Virus record (IMG/VR): IMGVR_UViG_3300038717_000004
Coordinates: 1 to 20,103 of that record
Direction: 5' to 3' (one strand)
From: a virus
Length of the DNA stretch: 20,103 bases
The position numbers and the translations under genes are program-made. A model generated the notes under the pieces. The model was not told the origin of the DNA and ran no database searches. It was given only the letters and a program-made list of their open reading frames with translations. Position 1 is the stretch's first letter. Each line of letters opens with the position of its first letter. Positions 14,475-19,940 of this stretch are shown piece after piece.

Positions 14475-14825
14475 TTAGTATTTTCCCCATTCTAATTCGT
14501 CAACTTTTTTTGCTATCTCAAAAATTTTATTTGTTAAACTCATAATTTTGTTATCAATTTTAGTTATTTTTTTTGAGTTGCGAGTTTCATTTAAATTAAA
14601 ATATTTCATCTCAATTCTTTGACCAAATCTATCTGACATTTCACCAGCGTGATGAAAATAATCACCTTTCTGTCTTGCTATACAGTATGCTGCATATTTA
14701 ACATTATTTAGGTAACCACCATAGCTGTTTATATCTTTTACTTCTTTACAAAGGTAATAAAGCTCTTTTGCAAGAGTTTGCATTGCTTCTTTATTTTGTT
14801 GTAATTGTTTTTTTAATTTTTTCAT
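14475..14825 (-). CDS. Hypothetical cassette protein, coiled-coil-like (116 aa)
   Basis: 116 aa, start ATG 14825. Very Lys-rich (pI high), opening MKKLKKQLQQNKEAMQTLAK and with helices predicted at both ends (about 1-30 and 80-112). The centre contains YAAYCIARQKGDYFHHAGEM with a pair of His residues. I do not recognise a family. Third gene of the four-gene cassette, separated by 22 nt from the gene before it and by 5 nt from the tiny membrane peptide. Leader is A-rich. A DNA- or RNA-associated role would fit the basic charge but cannot be shown. Confidence 0.65.
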   Translation of the reverse strand: MKKLKKQLQQNKEAMQTLAKELYYLCKEVKDINSYGGYLNNVKYAAYCIARQKGDYFHHAGEMSDRFGQRIEMKYFNLNETRNSKKITKIDNKIMSLTNKIFEIAKKVDELEWGKY

Positions 14826-14847
14826 AATGTTTTTTTTCAGTATGTTT

Positions 14848-15132
14848 TTAAAATTTTAAATCAGTTCTATCGTAGTAATCAACTTTGATATTAGAATTTC
14901 TTAATTCATAATAATTATCCCATATTCTTGAAGTCCATTCATCAACATCTTTAATTTCAATTTCATATATTGAATGTTTACTTTGTTTTAAGACATCATT
15001 TAAATTAACGACCATATAATATTCATCTTTGATACCAGCTATTAAAAGAGCATCGTGATTTATCAAGCCGTCCCAATGCAGCACTATTTGACCGACTTTG
15101 TATTTTGGTTTTTTTATAATTGTATTTTCCAT
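14848..15132 (-). CDS. Hypothetical cassette protein (94 aa)
   Basis: 94 aa, start ATG 15132. The KYKVGQIVLHWDG start (about 10-22) followed by alternating hydrophobic strands (LLIAGIKDEYYMVVNLNDVL) looks like a small SH3-like beta barrel. The rest is acidic, with EIEIKDVDEWTSRIWDNYYE. No family recognised. Second gene of the cassette; its leader carries the same 15 nt as that of the gene before it. Real coding is supported by the tight spacing (20 nt), composition and start context. Confidence 0.65.
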   Translation of the reverse strand: MENTIIKKPKYKVGQIVLHWDGLINHDALLIAGIKDEYYMVVNLNDVLKQSKHSIYEIEIKDVDEWTSRIWDNYYELRNSNIKVDYYDRTDLKF

Positions 15133-15133
15133 T

Positions 15134-15148
15134 TTGTTTTGTTTTTTA
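15134..15148 (-). promoter_or_regulatory. A-rich translation leader, cassette gene 2
   Basis: TAAAAAACAAAACAA lies 1 nt before the ATG at 15132. The identical 15 nt occur at the identical distance before the ATG at 15344. No Shine-Dalgarno sequence is present. Confidence 0.5.
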
Positions 15149-15152
15149 ATTA

Positions 15153-15344
15153 TTAGTGCTTAAAGATTTTTTTATCTAAAATGTCTGTTCCGAAATGATC
15201 TTTAATATGTTTATATAGCCATTTCTGAGCTGGTATGTTATAAAGTGTTTTTTTATCTACTAAATCGTGTATGTCATACCAATTCACACCAATTAAAGCG
15301 CCAGCTAATTGAATGTTTTGAATGTTTGTTTTTAAATATTTCAT
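15153..15344 (-). CDS. Hypothetical cassette protein (63 aa)
   Basis: 63 aa, start ATG 15344. Contains LAGALIGVNWYDIHDLVDKK and a C-terminal WLYKHIKDHFGTDI segment; helical, no signal peptide, no recognisable domain. First gene after the TAnnTTTG-type box, with a predicted leader of about 17 nt. It is one of four small genes of unknown function between terminase and the tail chaperone. Not recognised; a host-takeover or anti-defence role is possible for genes of this kind but nothing in the sequence shows it. Confidence 0.65.
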   Translation of the reverse strand: MKYLKTNIQNIQLAGALIGVNWYDIHDLVDKKTLYNIPAQKWLYKHIKDHFGTDILDKKIFKH

Positions 15345-15345
15345 A

Positions 15346-15360
15346 TTGTTTTGTTTTTTA
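15346..15360 (-). promoter_or_regulatory. A-rich translation leader, cassette gene 1
   Basis: The 15-nt A-rich sequence TAAAAAACAAAACAA ends 1 nt before the ATG at 15344 and is repeated exactly before the next cassette gene. It probably replaces the Shine-Dalgarno site. Confidence 0.5.
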
Positions 15361-15367
15361 TTATACT

Positions 15368-15375
15368 CAAATATA
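15368..15375 (-). promoter_or_regulatory. Bacteroidota-type promoter box (TATATTTG) for the cassette
   Basis: TATATTTG matches the -7 consensus TAnnTTTG of the Bacteroidota primary sigma factor. It lies 24 nt before the ATG at 15344, in the 96-nt gap after the large terminase gene, giving a leader of about 17 nt. No clean TTG -33 element is seen at the usual spacing, so the call is tentative. The remainder of the gap is A/T-rich with no further gene. Confidence 0.5.
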
Positions 15376-15440
15376 TAACTTTATTTTGGAGTAATTAACA
15401 TTTTTTAATAAAAGTTTTAGTTTTTTTTTATCTACCTCTG

Positions 15441-16607
15441 TTATCTTATTGCATATTTTCCCTTGTTTGGGTTTTGTAAGGCCATCATTAAAGAGTATCT
15501 AGCTGCATCAATACAGTCAGGATGGAGGCCTGTAGGTTTTTGTATATTGTTTCCCTCTTTGTCTTTATCCCATACATAGCCTTGTAATTCTCTTATTAGA
15601 TTCTTAGACCTGGATGTTACATATATCTCATTCTGATTTATAAGGTTTATTCCATATACTATTGAGTCTCTGCCTTTTGTTACAGGGAATATTCTGTGGC
15701 CATAGTTTCTAAGCTCTTGTATTGACTTAGGCTCTGCACTATCTGCGTATATATGTTCCAAAGCTCTTTTGTCTGTTAAGAAATTACTTATGTCTCTGTT
15801 TAGCATACCTTTTCTATAAAGAAGCTCATCAAATATATAAGCATTGTTCCATTTGTATAATCTTATATAAGTTGTGGGATCAACAGAATAACCAAAGTCA
15901 AGACCTGCACATAAAAGCCTAGCATCATCAGGTATCTTGTCAATAGACTTCCAGTCAGGAATACAAGCACCCTCTAAGCTACCTATCTCTCCAAGTCCAT
16001 ATACTTTCCACCAATTAGCCCAATATGTAGATGTCTTAGCTTTTACTTTAGCTTTCTCTATTTCTTTTACAATGGATGTAGGTAAACTGTTATTATCTTT
16101 ATATGTAAGTGTTAGGAAGTCTGTATCTTCTTGCCCTATCAATTCTTTATCTACCCAAAACAAATTAGTAGGATTATAGTCAAGCCATATATTACCTGAT
16201 GTTCTTACTGCTAATTGTTGGTATGCTTCAAAGTTAATATTGTTACACTCATTAATAAATAAGTCTGTTCTCCTCGCACCTCTTAATTTGTCAGGTTGGT
16301 CTGTGCTAAAGAACTCTATATAGCTATAGTTGCTGAATTCGTATTTTAAGATACTTCTATTGAACTTTCTCTCGTCATACCTATTCAAGGCCTTCATTAT
16401 GTTTAGAAAGTCTTTTAAAGCACCTCTACGCAAGTGTGGTACTGATTCAGCTACTACACTTATTTCTTTATGTGAGTTTCTACAAGCATAGTCTATAAGT
16501 ATTAAGAGAACTGCAATAGTTTTACCAGCAGAGCTACCTCCTCTAATTATTCTTGTTCTTTGATTTAGTGATCTGAGTTTTTTAAGAGCTGTAGTCTTAG
16601 TAAACAT
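15441..16607 (-). CDS. terL: Terminase large subunit
   Basis: 388 aa, start ATG 16607, overlapping the small-subunit stop by 1 nt (TAATG). The ATPase domain shows a Walker A RGGSSAGKT (22-30) and a Walker B-like DLFINE (115-120). The nuclease domain has acidic residues in LDFGYSVDP (D237), IYADSAEP (D289) and HPDCIDAARYS (D364/D367), as expected for the RNase H-like fold. It packages DNA into proheads and cuts it at the packaging ends. The length is in the range of Bacteroidota/PBSX-type large subunits (about 380-430). Catalytic residues are intact. Confidence 0.95.
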   Translation of the reverse strand: MFTKTTALKKLRSLNQRTRIIRGGSSAGKTIAVLLILIDYACRNSHKEISVVAESVPHLRRGALKDFLNIMKALNRYDERKFNRSILKYEFSNYSYIEFFSTDQPDKLRGARRTDLFINECNNINFEAYQQLAVRTSGNIWLDYNPTNLFWVDKELIGQEDTDFLTLTYKDNNSLPTSIVKEIEKAKVKAKTSTYWANWWKVYGLGEIGSLEGACIPDWKSIDKIPDDARLLCAGLDFGYSVDPTTYIRLYKWNNAYIFDELLYRKGMLNRDISNFLTDKRALEHIYADSAEPKSIQELRNYGHRIFPVTKGRDSIVYGINLINQNEIYVTSRSKNLIRELQGYVWDKDKEGNNIQKPTGLHPDCIDAARYSLMMALQNPNKGKYAIR

Positions 16608-16855
16608 TAATCTATAAATATTGGTTGGTCATCGTTGATATGAATATCTTTTGTTTCCTTAGGCCTACCAACATAGTAATTATAATAAAGCTGTACATAC
16701 TTATAGTCTTTTTTTTCTAACCCCTCTTTCAAAGCTCTATAAGCTAAAGGCTCTAATGGTTTTAGTTTTTCTATAAGTTGTATCTCTTCTGACTTTGGTT
16801 TTCTACCAGCTCTGCCTTTTGTTGAGTGTCCGCCATTGTTTTTTCTACCATCCAT
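16607..16855 (-). CDS. terS: Terminase small subunit
   Basis: 82 aa, start ATG 16855. MDGRKNNGGHSTKGRAGRKP is a basic start, followed by a helical body (LIEKLKPLEPLAYRALKEGL) and YYVGRPKETKDIHI before a short acidic end. This composition and the YxGxPKETK motif are typical of small terminase subunits that precede TerL in Bacteroidota phages, where they bind the packaging site on DNA. It is directly upstream of and overlaps terL. The gene is short but of usual length for this subtype. The gap before it (16856-16920) is pure A/T-rich and holds promoter copy E. Confidence 0.85.
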   Translation of the reverse strand: MDGRKNNGGHSTKGRAGRKPKSEEIQLIEKLKPLEPLAYRALKEGLEKKDYKYVQLYYNYYVGRPKETKDIHINDDQPIFID

Positions 16856-16894
16856 AGAATTAATATAATTTAATTAATTAATCTTTTGTATATC

Positions 16895-16922
16895 TATATA
16901 TCGAAATATTTAATTAATTTTT
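16895..16922 (-). promoter_or_regulatory. Putative phage late promoter, copy E
   Basis: Minus-strand AAAAAT (16922-16917), 13 nt, then CGATATATA (16903-16895). Unlike copies A-D, no start codon follows at the fixed distance; the small terminase ATG (16855) is 40 nt further on. The same bipartite spacing without an adjacent ATG argues for a promoter rather than a translation signal. It overlaps the stop codon of the upstream methyltransferase. Confidence 0.5.
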
Positions 16923-17580
16923 AAAATAATTTAATTTGTTGCAAGTTCATTCTTTTTTTTATTATATCACAATAGGCTTTGTCTATTTCATAGCTTATAG
17001 TATCATAACCTAAATTATAAGCTACTTTACTTGTTGTACCGCTTCCAGCAAATACGTCAATGATAGTTTGATTTTTTTCTGCTGTAGTTTTAATTATTTT
17101 GCCTATAACTTCTTCAGGTATTTGGCAAGGGTGTTCTGTTTTTTCCTCGCTTGTGTTTTTTACTTGATTTATCTCCCACCAGTCATATAAAGCTGCACCA
17201 GTTATTCCTTCAGCTAATCTTTTTTTTATTCGTTTATCACTAATATTTTTATATGGTTGTTTTACTTTTTTTAAATCTGGTTTACAACCCCACCAACTGA
17301 TAAGCCTACTTTGTTTTCCTGTGTTACTATTATAAACCCAACAAACTACTTGCTCACATTTTACTTTTAGAGCCTTAGGTAATATGTTTATTGTTTCTTC
17401 AGGGTAGTGTATGATAACACAAGGAGTGGGTATTTTAGATAATAGTTTTATATATTCTTGTTCTCCTAAAGCATCTTTATAATTATTATAATGATATTTT
17501 TGATTATAAGGAGGGTCTGTGATTGTAAGACCTGAGGGTATATTACAATGTCTAAAATCTTTATTTATTATTTGTACCAC
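16921..17580 (-). CDS. DNA methyltransferase (N6-A or N4-C type), first of two
   Basis: 219 aa beginning with GTG 17580 (no ATG exists before the catalytic motif). DPPY at 22-25 is motif IV, and DVFAGSGTT at 175-183 is motif I, which follows it; DPPY before FxGxG is the beta-class order of small amino-methyltransferases. The middle, with YNSNTGKQSRLISWWGC and ALYDWWEINQVKNTSEEKTEHPCQIPEEV, would hold the target-recognition region and a motif VIII/X-like HPCQIPEE. It transfers a methyl group from S-adenosylmethionine to DNA. The recognition sequence cannot be told. It starts 20 nt inside the DnaA-like gene. Confidence 0.88.
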   Translation of the reverse strand: MVQIINKDFRHCNIPSGLTITDPPYNQKYHYNNYKDALGEQEYIKLLSKIPTPCVIIHYPEETINILPKALKVKCEQVVCWVYNSNTGKQSRLISWWGCKPDLKKVKQPYKNISDKRIKKRLAEGITGAALYDWWEINQVKNTSEEKTEHPCQIPEEVIGKIIKTTAEKNQTIIDVFAGSGTTSKVAYNLGYDTISYEIDKAYCDIIKKRMNLQQIKLF

Positions 17581-17971
17581 CTTGTTCTATTTGATCTATG
17601 ATGTTTACTATTTTGTTTATGTCTTCATTATTAAGATGATTAGCCTTTAATTTGACAAACTCCCTTTTTGATTTGTTGTTTACACCCTTGTTTGTTTTTG
17701 TTAACTGTGTAAGCCACTCTCCTATCTTTCTATTGTATTGTACATTTGTTTCAAAAGTATTTACTGCGTGTAGTACAGATGAATGACTTGATGTCTTTCC
17801 TTGTGATTTAAAGAACTCTGCTATTTCTTGTAGTTTCATCTTTTCATACTTGTATAGTACCCAAGCTAGTAAAGATCGTACCTCTACTATTTCTATCTTT
17901 CTTGTGTTTTCAAATACATCTAGCTTTGTTATTTTCTTTATTCTGTTTGCTATGTTTATTGCTTTATTCAT
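17561..17971 (-). CDS. DnaA domain IV-like DNA-binding protein
   Basis: 136 aa, start ATG 17971. The stretch VRSLLAWVLYKYEKMKLQEI (about 31-50) followed by AEFFKSQGKTSSHSSVLHAVN (51-71) resembles the DNA-binding helix-turn-helix domain IV of DnaA, including the SSVLHAV segment similar to DHTTVLHAV. DnaA domains I-III, including the ATPase, are absent. The N-terminus (MNKAINIANRIKKITKLD) is basic and the C-terminus acidic. Likely a small replication or regulatory DNA-binding protein. Encoded between two methyltransferases with overlaps at both ends (ATGA 17971-17968; 20 nt at 17580). Confidence 0.7.
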   Translation of the reverse strand: MNKAINIANRIKKITKLDVFENTRKIEIVEVRSLLAWVLYKYEKMKLQEIAEFFKSQGKTSSHSSVLHAVNTFETNVQYNRKIGEWLTQLTKTNKGVNNKSKREFVKLKANHLNNEDINKIVNIIDQIEQGGTNNK

Positions 17972-18585
17972 ATAAATAATCTTTTTTGTTGTTTATGTTC
18001 TTCTATTCGTTTCTGTGCAGCTTCAAAGTATTCTTTGTCTATTTCGTACCCTGTCAAATCATATCCAAGATTATGACAAGCTATTGCTATACTGCCACTG
18101 CCAAGATGTGTGTCAAGTATTGTATCGCCCTCTTTGGCATAATTCATTAAAAGCCATTCGTAAAGCATTACAGGTTTTTGTGTTGGATGGAATTTAAGTT
18201 TGTCTTTAGTATGATTACCAAAATGATCTATTGGTATGCACTTTGCAACAGAATTAAAACTTGTCCAAGCTAGTTCTCCATCAGAATAAGTAGGCCAAGG
18301 ATTTCTTTTATACCAAAACAAAAAACAATTTGTAGAATATAAATGCTCTATAAAATTATTTGCACCCCATATAATTTGATTTTTAGATATTCGAAATAAT
18401 TGAACAAAAAATTCTTTAGTGGGTTTTGAGCCAAACTTTTTCATATTACCCCCTAACTTATTTCTCATTTGTACTGTGGGGTTATTTTTATCTCTATATG
18501 GAGGATCTACGATAGCCAAGTCAAATTGATTGTCTGACATTTCTTGCATAGCCTCCATACAGTCTTGATTGTGTATGTTTATCAT
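17968..18585 (-). CDS. DNA methyltransferase (N6-A or N4-C type), second of two
   Basis: 205 aa, start ATG 18585, coupled by ATGA to the gene before it. VDPPY (26-30) is motif IV, HPTQKP (133-138) the motif X-like HPTQKP, and LDTHLGSGS (157-165) motif I; order and HPTQKP are typical of beta-class N6-adenine/N4-cytosine enzymes. The central QIIWGANNFIEHLYSTNCFL and KRNPWPTYSDGELAWTS stretches suit a recognition region. No restriction nuclease is adjacent, so self-protection against host restriction is the likely role. Low similarity to the first enzyme beyond motifs suggests a different target. Confidence 0.9.
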   Translation of the reverse strand: MINIHNQDCMEAMQEMSDNQFDLAIVDPPYRDKNNPTVQMRNKLGGNMKKFGSKPTKEFFVQLFRISKNQIIWGANNFIEHLYSTNCFLFWYKRNPWPTYSDGELAWTSFNSVAKCIPIDHFGNHTKDKLKFHPTQKPVMLYEWLLMNYAKEGDTILDTHLGSGSIAIACHNLGYDLTGYEIDKEYFEAAQKRIEEHKQQKRLFI

Positions 18586-19355
18586 AATATTCCCTCTATT
18601 ATATAATTATCTAAATCGTGGCCTTGTATAAAAAAGTTTTCAAATATTGTTAAGGCCTCTTCTGTTTTTCTTTTACCCTCTAAGTAAAACTCCTCACTAC
18701 ATTTCCATACACCTATATCTAGACTGCCTTTGTCGATAACCAGAAATGTAAAATCCTCATAAGACTTATTATACAAGTGGCAGTATAAATAACATTGTAC
18801 ATCGTAGGAGTATTTCTTAGCTGAGTATGGAAAACCTTTTATGTCTGTTGTTGTCTTTATATCTACAATACCTTTACTACTCAATACATCTGCTTTACCT
18901 CTAAATGGGAATCCTTGTATCGTATCTATTGCTGGTACTTCGAAATCGCAGTCTGTTATATATCTAAGAGCTTGTTCGTTCTTTAAAAAAGCATCTGCGA
19001 TTTTCTCTGCGTTTTCTTTCTCTGATCTTGTATATACTAATCCGTACTTTTCCTTTGCCTCTCTATATGCCTTTGAGTTTTTACTTGCAACATTTACAAA
19101 TATTTGTTCCTGAAATTTATCAGGCTCAAGTATTGACAGATGTATTAGCCTACCATCTCTTAGTGGTTGTGTTTCTTTACTACCATACTTTGTAACATAC
19201 TTATATGTCTTTGGACTTGATAGTAGTAATTTTAAAGATGAGCTGCTTAGTACTAAATGTGATAACTCTCCATAGTAGAAATCATCATCTACCATTTTTT
19301 TTAACAAGTCTTGCTTGTTGTACTCGTTTCCGTCTAAAAGTTGTATCATTTTCAT
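18582..19355 (-). CDS. RecE / lambda-exonuclease-like PD-(D/E)XK nuclease (DUF3799-like)
   Basis: 257 aa, start ATG 19355 with an A-rich leader. The core matches the DUF3799/RecE exonuclease type: LSSSSLKLLLSSPKTYKY (36-53), GRLIHLSILEP (68-78, His72), the catalytic stretch FRGKADVL (D156), IVDIKTT (D165-x-K167), and a YDVQCYLY motif (Q187). These residues form the metal site that chews one strand 5' to 3' for recombination. An alternative start at ATG 19295 would avoid a 71-nt overlap but drop the N-terminal helix that seems typical. No single-strand annealing protein is seen in the window; it would be encoded upstream, beyond 20103. Confidence 0.8.
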   Translation of the reverse strand: MKMIQLLDGNEYNKQDLLKKMVDDDFYYGELSHLVLSSSSLKLLLSSPKTYKYVTKYGSKETQPLRDGRLIHLSILEPDKFQEQIFVNVASKNSKAYREAKEKYGLVYTRSEKENAEKIADAFLKNEQALRYITDCDFEVPAIDTIQGFPFRGKADVLSSKGIVDIKTTTDIKGFPYSAKKYSYDVQCYLYCHLYNKSYEDFTFLVIDKGSLDIGVWKCSEEFYLEGKRKTEEALTIFENFFIQGHDLDNYIIEGIL

Positions 19356-19536
19356 AATTTTGTTTTATTAGTTTTGTTTCTATATTATTGGTGTATTTGT
19401 GCATTTCAGTAAGGCACTTAATGTAATTACCTATTTCTTTTTTTCTTGTATCACTTGCTTTTTCAAAAGCAGATGTCATAGCCTGACCTAAGTAATTGAA
19501 AGATGCCTCGTACTTTTGTTTTGCTTTTATGTCCAT
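19285..19536 (-). CDS. Small hypothetical helical protein (83 aa)
   Basis: 83 aa from ATG 19536; an upstream in-frame ATG at 19566 would add ten residues but overlap the preceding gene by 40 nt instead of 10. The body MDIKAKQKYEASFNYLGQAM is highly helical and Lys-rich, with IKCLTEMHKYTNNIETKLI and a basic C-terminus FRRKRVQQARLVKKNGR. The end overlaps the exonuclease start by 71 nt, more than usual, which lowers confidence. Not recognised. Adjacent to the RecE-like gene, it might be an accessory of recombination. Confidence 0.55.
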   Translation of the reverse strand: MDIKAKQKYEASFNYLGQAMTSAFEKASDTRKKEIGNYIKCLTEMHKYTNNIETKLIKQNYENDTTFRRKRVQQARLVKKNGR

Positions 19537-19667
19537 TGTTCTAACATCAAAAGTAAACACAGACATATAAGGAACACAATAAATGCAAACTTTAAGGTCT
19601 GATAAGTTACCTCATCTTTTTTTGGGTTTCTACCTTGATTACTTCGATACTGTCTTTGTTTTTTCAT
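19527..19667 (-). CDS. Small single-span membrane protein (46 aa)
   Basis: 46 aa from ATG 19667, preceded by an A/T-rich leader (AATATATAAAA). An in-frame ATG at 19766 gives a 79-aa form, but that would overlap the upstream gene by 41 nt. N-terminus MKKQRQYRSNQGRNPKKDE is basic, followed by one hydrophobic segment (about 21-42: LKFAFIVFLICLCLLLML) with three or four Cys/Met. This is the pattern of a small inner-membrane protein with a positive N-terminus inside. Not recognised; could act as a superinfection or signalling component, which is speculation. Confidence 0.5.
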   Translation of the reverse strand: MKKQRQYRSNQGRNPKKDEVTYQTLKFAFIVFLICLCLLLMLEQWT

Positions 19668-19725
19668 TTTTATATATTTTATATTACTTTCTTTTTTTAC
19701 ATAGCCTATTTCATAAAAATAGTTG

Positions 19726-19893
19726 TCATTCAGATATGCTAGATAATTCTTTTTTTTTGATTTCATATCCGAGTTCTGTTAGTATTGATTTATGTTTTTC
19801 TATGTACTTTAGTACCTCTTGTTCTTTTTGTATTTTATGCCTACAGTAGGCCATTACTTGATTCTCTATTGGATTGTGATTGTTTTTTGCCAT
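19726..19893 (-). CDS. Small hypothetical protein (55 aa)
   Basis: 55 aa from ATG 19893, preceded by an A-rich leader (AAAAATAAAACT). An in-frame ATG at 19935 exists (69-aa form) but falls in the palindrome at 19920-19934. The sequence MAKNNHNPIENQVMAYCRHK and the helix LKYIEKHKSILTELGYEIKK suggest a mostly helical protein with one Cys-Arg-His cluster. No family is recognised. It follows the partial Cys-rich gene and lies ahead of the small membrane gene. Confidence 0.55.
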   Translation of the reverse strand: MAKNNHNPIENQVMAYCRHKIQKEQEVLKYIEKHKSILTELGYEIKKKELSSISE

Positions 19894-19919
19894 AGTTTTA
19901 TTTTTACAGTTATCGGTTT

Positions 19920-19934
19920 TGTCGCCATGCGACA
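19920..19934. promoter_or_regulatory. Operator-like palindrome
   Basis: TGTCGC (19920-19925) and GCGACA (19929-19934) are a perfect 6-bp inverted repeat around CAT. It is a GC-rich island in an AT-rich setting, in the gap upstream of the 55-aa gene. There is no T-run on either side, so it is not a terminator, and the short loop favours a protein-binding site. Function is inferred only. Confidence 0.4.
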
Positions 19935-19940
19935 TAAACC

